Under the pieces are notes generated by a model. It saw nothing but the letters and a program-made list of their open reading frames with translations, was not told where the DNA came from and did no database searches. A stretch of DNA of 64,000 nucleotides from an uncultured Arenicella sp. (lineage in GTDB: Bacteria > Pseudomonadota > Gammaproteobacteria > Arenicellales > Arenicellaceae). The position numbers and the translations under genes were made by a program. This document shows, one piece after another, positions 36,472 through 45,258 of the stretch. The stretch covers positions 16,436 to 80,435 of the forward strand of contig CANMNN010000020.1 of NCBI GenBank assembly GCA_947499305.1. Reading direction: 5' to 3'. Position 1 is the stretch's first letter. Each line of letters opens with the position of its first letter.

Positions 36472-37758
36472 ATGTTGAATCGTTCGATCGTTGGCGTTTG
36501 CCTATCTTTGTGTTTGATTTCGCCAGTGATGGCTGAAAGTACAAGTCTGACCACTCAAGAAAAAGCCTTGATAGATTGGGTAGATCAACGCAAAAGCAGT
36601 ATTTTGGATGAGCTCAAAACGCACGTAGAGATTAATACTGGCACCGCAAATATCGCTGGCCTAGATCGTTATCGAAATATTCTAGCCAGTGACTTAAAAG
36701 AGCTTGGCTTCGAAATCTCAACGCACTCGTCGAAACCGATTGACGTGCTCAGTTGCCAAGGTGGGCAGATCAACATTGCCGACCACTTGCTAGCTACTCG
36801 AACAGGTAGCGCTAAGAATCGAGTCTTAATGAACGGCCACATGGACACGGTGTTCTCCGAAGACGATGAATTTCAAACCTTGAAAGTCATGGATGACGGT
36901 GTACTCAAAGGCCCTGGGGTGGCCGACATGAAAGGCGGCATTGTGATCATGATCAATGCACTTAGAGCGCTGCATGCTCACGGCTTGCTTGATGACTCAA
37001 ACTTAACCGTGTTGTTCAATAGCGATGAAGAGATCGGCTCATTGGGCTCACGTGCGCTGATTGAGAAACTTGCTAAGCAACACGATGTTGGCTTGGTATA
37101 TGAAGGCACCTATAACAATTTAGCAACCCGAGCGCGCAAAGGTTTAGGCCAAGCGCGATTGCGTATTACAGGCCGAGAGTCGCATGCAGGCGGCGCGCAT
37201 CAAGAGGGCGTATCGGCAAGCCTCGAAATGGCACATAAAGTAATCGCCGTTGAAGCGCTCACTGATTATGAGCGCAAAGTAACCGTTAACACTGGCGTCC
37301 TTAGTGGTGGTGAGAAAAGAAATACTGTGCCGGGCTGTGCGGACGCTTATATTGACATGCGCTTCCCAGCGCTAGAAGACGGCGAGCAATTGAAGAAAGA
37401 CATTAAGCGCATCGCCTCGACAACGGTAGTTAGTAACCCTGAGTATCCAGATTTACCAAAAGTTGAAGCTTGGGCAGTATTGCATCGGCCAGTTAAGCCA
37501 GAAAACCCAAAAGTTGATGCTCTTATTTCTGAAGCCATGGCTCTCTCTGAGCTAATTGGTGAGCCAATTGTTGGTACACGCTATTCGGGTGGTGGTACCG
37601 ATGGTTCTATTGCCCAAGGAGTCGGTTTAGCGACTATTGATAGTCTTGGTATGGATGGAAAGGGCGCGCACTCGTCACGTGAGGAATCAACCGTGCAGAG
37701 CCTTGTCGCTAGAACCAAGCTAGCAGCTGTGATGTTAGCTCGGCAGCTTAAGCGCTAA
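36472..37758 (+). CDS. M20-family metallopeptidase (carboxypeptidase G2-like)
   Basis: A signal peptide (SIVGVCLSLCLISPVMA) precedes an M20 catalytic domain with the metal ligands in NGHMDTVF, GVADMKGG and NSDEEIGS, the dimerisation domain (RESHAGGAHQEGVSASLEMA) and the terminal zinc His in GKGAHSSREES. Layout and length (~428) fit exported carboxypeptidase G2-like enzymes that release C-terminal glutamate or other residues. I chose ATG 36472 with TGGAGT upstream; a TTG at 36460 is also in frame. The next gene, an esterase, starts 21 bases downstream, so they may be cotranscribed. Confidence 0.9.
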   Translation: MLNRSIVGVCLSLCLISPVMAESTSLTTQEKALIDWVDQRKSSILDELKTHVEINTGTANIAGLDRYRNILASDLKELGFEISTHSSKPIDVLSCQGGQINIADHLLATRTGSAKNRVLMNGHMDTVFSEDDEFQTLKVMDDGVLKGPGVADMKGGIVIMINALRALHAHGLLDDSNLTVLFNSDEEIGSLGSRALIEKLAKQHDVGLVYEGTYNNLATRARKGLGQARLRITGRESHAGGAHQEGVSASLEMAHKVIAVEALTDYERKVTVNTGVLSGGEKRNTVPGCADAYIDMRFPALEDGEQLKKDIKRIASTTVVSNPEYPDLPKVEAWAVLHRPVKPENPKVDALISEAMALSELIGEPIVGTRYSGGGTDGSIAQGVGLATIDSLGMDGKGAHSSREESTVQSLVARTKLAAVMLARQLKR

Positions 37759-37779
37759 GCTACTGCTGCTAAATTAAAA

Positions 37780-38532
37780 ATGAAGCAAAAACCGCTATCT
37801 CTAGTCTTTGCTTTAACTCTTACATTATTTTTTTGCTCAACGAGCTCGATTGCCATGACATACCCTAAAGACACTATTGAACTCGTCCACGGCGACGGCA
37901 ATCCTTCGCACGCGATTATTTGGTTGCATGGATTAGGCGCTTCGGCCAATGATTTTCCGCCGATTGTCCCAGAACTGGGTTTACTTAAAAGCCGAACCAT
38001 TCGATTTATTTTTCCTCAAGCGCCTGATCGACCAATTACTATTAATGGCGGTATGCGAATGCCTGGCTGGTATGACATCAAAGGGATGAGCATTGAAGAT
38101 AAGCAGGATGCGGTAGGCATGAAAGAATCGCAAAGCATGTTGGATGATTTGGTTGAGCAACAAATTAGTGCCGGTATTCCGAGTGAGAACATTATCTTAG
38201 CGGGTTTTTCGCAGGGCGGGGCGGTTACCTATTTCACCGGTGTTCGAAGCCAATACAAGCTCGCTGGGCTGTTAACCTTATCAACTTATTTGCCGTTTGA
38301 TGTCGATACTCAAACTGAACAACACGAAGCGAATCAGCATACGCCTATTTTCGCGAGCCATGGAACACATGACCCAGTTGTTCCACTAGCGATGGGGAAG
38401 CATAGCGTCGATGTGCTCAGCAACCTTGGTTACAACATAAAGTGGAAGACCTATCCAATGGAGCATCAAGTGATGATGCCGCAGATCGAAGATATTGGTC
38501 GTTGGATAAATGAGGTTTTCAGCGAGCGATAA
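37780..38532 (+). CDS. Exported carboxylesterase / lysophospholipase-like hydrolase
   Basis: This is an alpha/beta hydrolase of the PF02230 type: oxyanion region IWLHGLGASANDF, FPQAPDRPITINGG, MPGWYDIKG, nucleophile Ser in AGFSQGGAV, acid Asp in HGTHDPVVPL and His in PMEHQVM. An N-terminal hydrophobic signal (LVFALTLTLFFCSTSSIA) sets it apart from the usual cytoplasmic family members. The family hydrolyses short-chain carboxylic esters or lysophospholipids. It is closely spaced after the M20 gene. Confidence 0.9.
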   Translation: MKQKPLSLVFALTLTLFFCSTSSIAMTYPKDTIELVHGDGNPSHAIIWLHGLGASANDFPPIVPELGLLKSRTIRFIFPQAPDRPITINGGMRMPGWYDIKGMSIEDKQDAVGMKESQSMLDDLVEQQISAGIPSENIILAGFSQGGAVTYFTGVRSQYKLAGLLTLSTYLPFDVDTQTEQHEANQHTPIFASHGTHDPVVPLAMGKHSVDVLSNLGYNIKWKTYPMEHQVMMPQIEDIGRWINEVFSER

Positions 38533-38595
38533 ATACGTTACAGTTGTTCAAGAGATGAGGAATAACTAATACGGTTTATTTTAGGAGTATGCCGA

Positions 38596-40338
38596 ATGAA
38601 ATTTGCCCAGATCATCTCTATCTCCAAGCTTACTAAACAGCTTATACTGCTATTCGGCGCTAGTCTTAGTGTCGTCTTTGATACCTGCGCGCAAACGATC
38701 AAGCTTAATCAAATAGGCTACAGCCCTAGCAGTACGAAAGTCGCCATCGTTCCTATTCAAGATTCGCAAAGCAGTTCGAGCACTTTTAACGTCATCGCCT
38801 CGCCGTCAAATAGTGTTATTTATACCGGTACGCTAAGCGTAGCTCGCAAATGGAAGTACTCTGGAGAAACGGTTCAGCAGGCTGATTTTTCTGATCTAAA
38901 AACACCGGGCTCGTATTATGTTCAAACCTCTGACTCAGTGCGTTCTCATCTTTTTGAAATTTCGCCTCAGCCATTGCTCGCGGTTCATGATGCTGCACTT
39001 AAGTCGTACTACTTTAATCGGTCCGGGATGGCCATCAGTGAACGTTATGGTGGTAAATTTGCGCGGGCAGCGGGTCATCTAGATACAAGTGTTAAGGTAC
39101 ACAAATCGGCAGCAAGTAAACAACGCCCTAAAGGGTCAAAAGTGTCGGCGTCGAAAGGTTGGTACGACGCAGGTGATTATGGAAAGTATGTCGTTAACTC
39201 GGGGATTTCAAGCTACACATTATTGAAAGCCTATAGTGACTACAGCGAGTTTTATAATGGTCGCGATCTCGATATTGCTGAGAGCGGTGATGCGGTGCCT
39301 GACATTATTGATGAAATCAAATGGAACCTTGATTGGCTTGAGTCCATGCAAGACTTTGATGGCGGGGTTTATCACAAGTTAACCGCACTGGGTTTTTCGT
39401 CGATGAGATCGACGCCTCAGAGCGAGAGTTCTCAACGTTATGTTATCGGTAAATCAACCAGTGCCGCACTGAACTTCGCGGCGGTAATGGCGAAAGCCAG
39501 TCGTGTGATGGCGTCTCTTGAGGTTCAATTTCCAGATCTAGCTGAGAATTATAAAACGCGATCAGTTGCAGCGTATCAGTGGGCAGTGCAGAACCCAGAT
39601 GTGTACTTCAAGAATCCGCCGTCCGTCTCCACAGGCGAATACGGAGATAAGCGTTTAAGTGACGAGTTTGCATGGGCAGCAGCCGAATTATTTCTTCTCA
39701 CTAAGGATAAGGCATACTTCGAAAATTTTAAGGCGTATAAAGTCAATGCAAGCGAGAATTTGGCTTGGCAAAGTGTGGCCGGTTTGGCGTTTCTTAGTCT
39801 GAGCAAAGATGCAAATGGCCTTATCTCTGCAGAACAATACTCAGCGATAAAAGAGGCAATAATTGATGCCGCAAACCAGCATTTAAAAACCTATCAAAAA
39901 TCGGCTTACTCGGTTGCGATTTCAAAGCCCGACTTTGTATGGGGAAGCAATGGTGACGTGTTAAATAATGGTTTAATGCTCGTTGAAGCGTATCGTTTAA
40001 GTGGTGATAAGCAATATTTAGAAGCGGCAATGAGTACCGTAAACTATGTGCTCGGTAAGAATCCAACCGGATACTCCTACGTAACCGGTCATGGTGATGT
40101 CACTCCAATGCATATCCATCATCGACCTTCTTCGTCGGATAAAGTCGTCGACCCAATTCCGGGATTTCTAGCGGGAGGCCCGCATACAGGTCGTCAAGAC
40201 CGCTGCGGTTATAAAGGCAAGCATCCAGCGACAACGTATGCTGACGTTGAGTGCAGCTATGCAACCAATGAAATTGCGATCAATTGGAACGCGCCATTGG
40301 TGTACATGCTAGCCGCGGCGGCAAATTTGAATGATTAG
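38596..40338 (+). CDS. Glycoside hydrolase family 9 enzyme (endoglucanase/exo-glucosaminidase type)
   Basis: A signal peptide (LILLFGASLSVVFDTCAQ) is followed by the N-terminal Ig-like CelD_N domain (KLNQIGYSPSSTKVAIVP) and a GH9 alpha/alpha-barrel. The catalytic Asp region is WYDAGDYGKYVVNSG; further signatures are YVLGKNPTGYSYVTGHG, MHIHHRPS and the terminal TNEIAINWNAPLVYML with the general-acid Glu. GH9 members hydrolyse cellulose, cellodextrins or chitobiose-type substrates; which applies here is not clear. The ATG has AGGAG upstream. It is convergent with the following acetyltransferase gene. Confidence 0.93.
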   Translation: MKFAQIISISKLTKQLILLFGASLSVVFDTCAQTIKLNQIGYSPSSTKVAIVPIQDSQSSSSTFNVIASPSNSVIYTGTLSVARKWKYSGETVQQADFSDLKTPGSYYVQTSDSVRSHLFEISPQPLLAVHDAALKSYYFNRSGMAISERYGGKFARAAGHLDTSVKVHKSAASKQRPKGSKVSASKGWYDAGDYGKYVVNSGISSYTLLKAYSDYSEFYNGRDLDIAESGDAVPDIIDEIKWNLDWLESMQDFDGGVYHKLTALGFSSMRSTPQSESSQRYVIGKSTSAALNFAAVMAKASRVMASLEVQFPDLAENYKTRSVAAYQWAVQNPDVYFKNPPSVSTGEYGDKRLSDEFAWAAAELFLLTKDKAYFENFKAYKVNASENLAWQSVAGLAFLSLSKDANGLISAEQYSAIKEAIIDAANQHLKTYQKSAYSVAISKPDFVWGSNGDVLNNGLMLVEAYRLSGDKQYLEAAMSTVNYVLGKNPTGYSYVTGHGDVTPMHIHHRPSSSDKVVDPIPGFLAGGPHTGRQDRCGYKGKHPATTYADVECSYATNEIAINWNAPLVYMLAAAANLND

Positions 40339-40350
40339 CAGATTCTAATT

Positions 40351-40818
40351 TTAATCGTGTTCCAAAAGCATATGGATGTGCGGAATGCCGTCTTCGAGAT
40401 ACATTTCTGAAATGGTTTTAAAGCCTAGATCGTTGTAAAACTTCTCAAGATGTTGCTGCGCTCCGATCTTAATTGGTTCTTGAGGGAATAGCTCTTCCAT
40501 CACGCCTAAGGCTTTATGCATTAGGGTTTCGCCAAGGCGCTGCCCTCGCGCCTTAGGCGACACCACGATACGACCAATCGAGGATTGATCATAACTAACG
40601 CCAGGCTTGATGAGGCGCGCATAGGCAACCAAATCACTGTTTTCATTGTAACCACTATCGTAACCACACAGGTGCATCGACACCAAGTCAGTATCATCGA
40701 TATCTGGATAGGCACACTCTTGCTCTACAACGAATATCGCCTGCCTTAGTTTTAGTATTTCGAATAGCTCCTGAGTATTAAGTTCTGCAAAAGCACTGGT
40801 TTTCCAATGTAGTTTCAT
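40351..40818 (-). CDS. elaA: ElaA-type GNAT acetyltransferase
   Basis: The 155-residue protein from ATG 40818 begins MKLHWKTSAFAELNTQELFE and has LKLRQAIFVVEQECAYPDID, the characteristic N-terminal part of ElaA proteins. The GNAT acetyl-CoA loop is IVVSPKARGQRLGETLM, and a C-terminal YNDLGFKTISEMYLEDGIPHIHM matches the family end. Substrate is unknown. The frame extends upstream to 40896 only from a TTG and without family similarity, so I reject that start. Confidence 0.9.
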   Translation of the reverse strand: MKLHWKTSAFAELNTQELFEILKLRQAIFVVEQECAYPDIDDTDLVSMHLCGYDSGYNENSDLVAYARLIKPGVSYDQSSIGRIVVSPKARGQRLGETLMHKALGVMEELFPQEPIKIGAQQHLEKFYNDLGFKTISEMYLEDGIPHIHMLLEHD

Positions 40819-40914
40819 TTTATCTGAATTGATTTGTGTTGTGTCGCGATAGAGAGAATTGACTTTTATACATATTGATAAAGATGGTCGCAGCAACAGC
40901 CCCGATAAAAGAGT

Positions 40915-41700
40915 TCACTTTTTAGGGCTGGCTATCTCTATTGTGTTAGTTAAAACCTCTGTGCCACCGGGTTCACCATGGCTGGGAACGACGATTTTCG
41001 CATCAGGAAATGCAGTAGCTACGTTTTGAGCCGCTTGCGACCAATATTCTATGTCTGCATCACCTGTATATCCGAGTGACTGGCTATCGCCAGGGCGAAT
41101 CAAACAGCCGCCAAAGATGATTTTACTCTTCTCATCATAGACGACAATATTATCGTGAGTATGCCCACCGCCGGGGTACATCACACGTAAACCTTGCCAG
41201 TTCATTTGCCGAGCGATTGTCGTTAGATTCAAATCGTTCTTTGCCGGTAGTAAGTCATGCTTTGGGGCAAATTTATTACTCATACTCGATGCATAGGTTT
41301 CAATACCTTGTTCATGCAATGTCGCCATACCACCCATTTTGTCCGAGTGGGCATGAGTATGAATCGACCATTTTATCGGCTTGCCTAACTCATCGTTCGC
41401 CCATCTAATTATTTGACTAGTTTGAGCGTCATTCCAAGCCGTATCGACGAGCACTGAGTGCTGTTTACGTTCAAAAATAAGTCCATTTGTGAATATCAGG
41501 CCCCAAGGTTCTACATTTTTGTAGCTGGTGTGCATCCAAACGCCAGTGGACAACTTGGCGAATTCCACTCTATCTTCGCTAGGCTCTGCTTTTGAGCTTG
41601 CTTCGGTGATGCCGATGCCCTGCGTTGGCTTCGATTCAGCCCGAGCCATGATAGAGACGAGTAAAATACAGGCTGTCGCCAAGATAAGTAAATTTCTCAT
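40915..41700 (-). CDS. Subclass B1 metallo-beta-lactamase homologue
   Basis: This is a 261-residue exported protein with a signal peptide (LLILATACILLVSIMARA). All six B1 zinc ligands are visible: His116, His118 and Asp120 in HTHAHSDKMGG, His180 in GGGHTHDNIVVY, Cys199 in KIIFGGCLIRP, and His241 in VVPSHGEPGG. The GGCL context, DADIEYW and VPSHGE closely follow classical B1 enzymes such as BcII and IMP. The position equivalent to Lys224, which contacts the substrate carboxylate in many B1 enzymes, appears to be Arg. Known members are periplasmic and hydrolyse beta-lactams; activity here is inferred. It sits among ordinary genes with no mobile element, integron site or regulator next to it. 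Confidence 0.88.
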   Translation of the reverse strand: MRNLLILATACILLVSIMARAESKPTQGIGITEASSKAEPSEDRVEFAKLSTGVWMHTSYKNVEPWGLIFTNGLIFERKQHSVLVDTAWNDAQTSQIIRWANDELGKPIKWSIHTHAHSDKMGGMATLHEQGIETYASSMSNKFAPKHDLLPAKNDLNLTTIARQMNWQGLRVMYPGGGHTHDNIVVYDEKSKIIFGGCLIRPGDSQSLGYTGDADIEYWSQAAQNVATAFPDAKIVVPSHGEPGGTEVLTNTIEIASPKK

Positions 41701-41717
41701 GGTGCGCAATTAAATCC

Positions 41718-42947
41718 TTAAGCCTGATAACCAAATGGGTCGTCGATCGAATGCGATGGCTCGGTGAACCACTTTGGACCGTGCTCCGTCATATAGAAGT
41801 GATCCTCTAAGCGAATACCAAACTCACCTGGAATACAGATCATCGGCTCGTTACTAAAGCACATGCCCACTTCAAGCGGGGTTGTGTCGCTAGAGACCAA
41901 ATAGGGCCATTCATGAATATCCAAACCAATTCCATGTCCTGTTCTATGAGGCAAGCCCGGTGTGGCGTAACCTGGGCCATAACCTTGCTCTTCTAAATAG
42001 CCACGTGCAGCATCATCAACGCTGCCGCAGGCAATGCCCAATTTAGCGGCTTCAAAGCCCGCTGCTTGGCTGGCTTTTTCTTGATTCCAGACGTGTCGGT
42101 CACGATCTGTGGGTTCGCCAAATACGTATGTGCGGGTGATGTCTGAATTATATCCATGAAGTTGGCAACCAGTGTCGATTAGCACCATATCACCGACATC
42201 CAAACTTTTTGGATTACTTACGCCATGTGGGTAAGCCGTGTCTTCTCCGAATAGCACAATGCAAAAATATGACCCCTTTGGCGCACCAACTGCCAAATGT
42301 GCCTGGTGAATAAACGCCGTTACTTCTTGAGTGGAAATTCCATCACGTAATATCTTAGCTGCGCTCTTATGAACTTCTAGTGTCATGTCTTTCGCACGCT
42401 GCAAGAGCGCCAGTTCAGAAGCAGATTTACACATTCTACAACCCGCCGTAACGGCTTTCGCGCTGACAAACGAGTGCGCGCTCTCATTACCGGATTGTGC
42501 TTGATTCAAACCATCGCTGATAAAGAACGAACACGATTCGTCCAAGCCAACTCGACCTTTGCTAATGCCCATGCTGTTTAAAATATCATTGAACAATTCA
42601 TAGGGGTTTTCGTGTTCCTGCCAGCCATTGATTTTACCATCAAGCAATTTGTAGCCATTGATCGTAGCAATCTCGAAGTAGGGCGCTATGTATTGAAGCT
42701 CACCGTTGGCCGAAAGTATTGCGCCAACCATACGCTCACTGGCTCCCCAACGGGTGCCAGTAAAGTAGTACAAGTTTGTGCCCGCATTTAGATAAACAGC
42801 ATCTATATCATTCGCTTTCATCAATGAACAAGCTTGCTCAATGCGCGCCTTAAACTCTTCAATGGTAATTGCCTGTATGCCCGCGGTCATATCGCTCAAG
42901 CGTGCTAATTCGGTTTGTGCGTCGCTGCCGCCTACACCAATAGTCAT
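41718..42947 (-). CDS. M24-family metallopeptidase (Xaa-Pro aminopeptidase-like)
   Basis: This 409-residue protein has a creatinase-like N-terminal domain (NDIDAVYLNAGTNLYYFTG) and a C-terminal pita-bread domain with all metal ligands: the two Asp in LIDTGCQLHGYNSDITRTY, His in RTGHGIGLDIHE, Glu in FSNEPMI and Glu in IRLEDHFYM. No signal peptide is seen, so it acts in the cytoplasm. Family members cleave X-Pro bonds or hydrolyse related amides such as ectoine. It starts 18 bases upstream of the metallo-beta-lactamase gene on the same strand, so both may be one transcript. Confidence 0.9.
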   Translation of the reverse strand: MTIGVGGSDAQTELARLSDMTAGIQAITIEEFKARIEQACSLMKANDIDAVYLNAGTNLYYFTGTRWGASERMVGAILSANGELQYIAPYFEIATINGYKLLDGKINGWQEHENPYELFNDILNSMGISKGRVGLDESCSFFISDGLNQAQSGNESAHSFVSAKAVTAGCRMCKSASELALLQRAKDMTLEVHKSAAKILRDGISTQEVTAFIHQAHLAVGAPKGSYFCIVLFGEDTAYPHGVSNPKSLDVGDMVLIDTGCQLHGYNSDITRTYVFGEPTDRDRHVWNQEKASQAAGFEAAKLGIACGSVDDAARGYLEEQGYGPGYATPGLPHRTGHGIGLDIHEWPYLVSSDTTPLEVGMCFSNEPMICIPGEFGIRLEDHFYMTEHGPKWFTEPSHSIDDPFGYQA

Positions 42948-43082
42948 AGTCTTTCTCTGGTTAATGTTTGTTTTTAGGGGTACGCGGCCTCATTGCTCTC
43001 TGTAAGCTGGATTTTACTCGCTCTTGTGATAAATAAGCGTTATAAAGCCTGCTCCCAATAACTTCGCTTAGGAAACCCTCTC

Positions 43083-43640
43083 GTGGCTATAAAACCAACG
43101 ATTTATAAGTTGAGGATTGCACTCTCTGATCTGGAACGCAACTACTACGACACCTTGAATTTAACCGTCGCCTTGCATCCGTCAGAAACGCCTGAGCGTA
43201 TGATGGCACGAGTAATTGCCTATTGTATTAATGCCCAAGAGGGCTTGAGCTTTGGCAAGGGTTTGAGTGACAGCGAAGAGCCTGATCTTTGGGTTCGTAG
43301 CATGGATGAGCAAACCTTGTTGTCTATTGATGTGGGCGAACCGTCGTTTGATCGCGTCAAAAAGGTTTCAAGACAGGCTCAGCACGCTAAGATTTACAGC
43401 TTTAATTCCAAATCAGATGTCTGGTGGGATCAAGGTAAATCTAAATTTGGCACGCTAGATGCTGATATTTATAGGATAGATCATGAAAACATTGAGCAAC
43501 TAAGTCAGCTCATTAGTCGAACAATGGATCTTTCGGTGACCATAACGGGGCAGTCTGCCTATGTTGCGGGAGACAATGGAGAAGTTGAAGTTCACTGGCA
43601 CCTTTTACAAGCCAAGAAAGCTCAATCTAAAAAAGTGTAA
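43083..43640 (+). CDS. yaeQ: YaeQ family protein
   Basis: The 185-residue sequence carries the YaeQ hallmarks: IYKLRIALSDLERNYYDTLNLT, LHPSETPERMMARVIAYC, LSFGKGLSDSEEPDLWVR and SIDVGEPSFDRVKKVSRQA. The fold belongs to the PD-(D/E)XK nuclease-like superfamily; a role in transcription antitermination was once proposed from E. coli but is not firm. The start is GTG with AGGAA upstream. It is a single gene divergent from the M24 gene. Confidence 0.93.
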   Translation: MAIKPTIYKLRIALSDLERNYYDTLNLTVALHPSETPERMMARVIAYCINAQEGLSFGKGLSDSEEPDLWVRSMDEQTLLSIDVGEPSFDRVKKVSRQAQHAKIYSFNSKSDVWWDQGKSKFGTLDADIYRIDHENIEQLSQLISRTMDLSVTITGQSAYVAGDNGEVEVHWHLLQAKKAQSKKV

Positions 43641-43808
43641 TCTTTTTGAATCCAAACATGGTTAATCTGCATCTAAGCTAGCAAGAATGAGTTAAACGTT
43701 TTATTTATTGCGTTTGCCTCTATATATTTATAACAAGTGTCTAGAAAGTGATGGGTAAGCATTTTCATTTAGCCACTTTATTTTGCTCACATAGATTAGG
43801 AATGAACC

Positions 43809-45233
43809 ATGGAACTCGCAAAATTTAAGCCATTTTTGGTAGGCTTGGGGATATTTTTTGGCGCAATCGCAGTTGTTGTTGCACTTCAGTCGCTCAAACC
43901 GAAAACTGAGAAAGAAGAGACTACGAAGCCACCTTTGGTAGTGAAAACTGTAGAAGCGGCGCACAAAGAGCAAATCGTATTTGCTAATTTTCAAGGCGAA
44001 GTTCGAGCGAAAACTGATATTGAGTTGGTCACCCAAGTAACGGGCAAGGTGATGTCTGTCTCTGAAAAGTTCATCGAAGGTGGTGAATTTAGAGCTGGCG
44101 AGACCTTATTACAAATTGACGACTCAGACTATCAAGTTGCATTGAAGTCGGCCAAGGCCTCTGTAGCATCGGCGCAGGTTGACCTTGATATTGAGTTAGC
44201 AACTGCCGCGACCAACGCTCGTGAATGGCAAGACCTTCAGGGTAAGCCGATCTCTGAAGCGAATCCATTACGCTTAAATAAGCCGCAAATTGATCGTGCC
44301 AATGCCCGTCTAGACGCGGCGAAGGCCGAATTAGCGGCAGCAAGGTTGAACTATAATCGCACTAAGATTAGTGCCCCATTCGATGGTCGCATTTGGGCTA
44401 AATCTGCGGAGCTAGGCCAATTCTTATCGCGCGGCTCAAGCATCGGCCGAGTATTCGCGACTGATACAATGGAAGTGCGTATACCGATGACTGATGTGCA
44501 AATCAGTGAGCTTGGCCTTCGTCTAGGTTACTCTGCGCGCGCAGAAGGCAGTGAGGGTTTACCTGCGACAGTAAGTACGGTGTTTGGTGCCGAGCAACGT
44601 TTCTGGAATGGTTTTGTGCGTAGCGTTGATGCCAGCGTTGATAGTACAACTCGCCTTTTATTTGCAACGGTGGTGGTTGATAAGCCGTTTGAGCAAAACG
44701 CGAGTGAGTCAATCCCTTTAATACCCGGCTTGTTTGTTGATGTTCAATTGGCCTCGCCAGCTAAGTTAGTGGGTATTGAAGTGCCCCGCACAGCCTTGCG
44801 AAATGGCAATCAAGTTTATGTGTATGACGAAGAAAAATTAAAGCTAAAAACGGTTAAACCAGTATTTACGTCGGCTGATATGGTCATTGTTTCAGATGCC
44901 GAAGGTGCAGAATTGGCGCTTGGAGAGTTGGTGATTACGTCTCCAGTACCAGGAGCACACGATGGCATGGCTATTAAGTTACCTGAAGCGTTAAATGATG
45001 ATTCAGAGCAGGTAGCTGAAGAAACTAGCGAAACTCCCTCTGAAATCAGTGATGTCGAAGTAAGTGACGTTAATATCGATTCTTCTGATGAGAGTTTGCT
45101 TGAGACCAGTACAGCAGACAATGCCGCCGCTTCAGATGGTGGGGTTGATGAGAGCACAATCGGCGAAAATGCTCAAGATGCAACAGCCGAAGGTGCCACA
45201 GCCGAAACTAACGCTAGCGCCGAACAAGGCTAA
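43809..45233 (+). CDS. RND efflux periplasmic adaptor (membrane fusion protein)
   Basis: An N-terminal membrane anchor (FLVGLGIFFGAIAVVVAL) is followed by the barrel-sandwich hybrid (ANFQGEVRAKTDIELVTQVTG, GETLLQIDDSDYQVALKSA), an alpha-hairpin, the lower half-motif AARLNYNRTKISAPFDGRIW and a beta-barrel domain. The last ~80 residues (from about 395) are an acidic Ser/Thr/Glu/Ala-rich tail without order, longer than normal for the family. It is followed 25 bases later by the RND permease gene, with AGGAG between, so they form an operon. An outer-membrane TolC partner is not in the window. Confidence 0.92.
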   Translation: MELAKFKPFLVGLGIFFGAIAVVVALQSLKPKTEKEETTKPPLVVKTVEAAHKEQIVFANFQGEVRAKTDIELVTQVTGKVMSVSEKFIEGGEFRAGETLLQIDDSDYQVALKSAKASVASAQVDLDIELATAATNAREWQDLQGKPISEANPLRLNKPQIDRANARLDAAKAELAAARLNYNRTKISAPFDGRIWAKSAELGQFLSRGSSIGRVFATDTMEVRIPMTDVQISELGLRLGYSARAEGSEGLPATVSTVFGAEQRFWNGFVRSVDASVDSTTRLLFATVVVDKPFEQNASESIPLIPGLFVDVQLASPAKLVGIEVPRTALRNGNQVYVYDEEKLKLKTVKPVFTSADMVIVSDAEGAELALGELVITSPVPGAHDGMAIKLPEALNDDSEQVAEETSETPSEISDVEVSDVNIDSSDESLLETSTADNAAASDGGVDESTIGENAQDATAEGATAETNASAEQG

Positions 45234-45258
45234 ACCGACCAATTAGAGGAGCTTCACA

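Noticed and set aside
40819..40896. N-terminal extension of the ElaA protein
   Set aside because: It begins only at TTG, adds no similarity to the family, and the ATG at 40818 gives the usual family start.
43728..44036. 102-codon minus-strand frame over the start of the RND adaptor gene
   Set aside because: It overlaps a well-supported gene, has no ribosome site or recognisable domain, and covers the promoter region.
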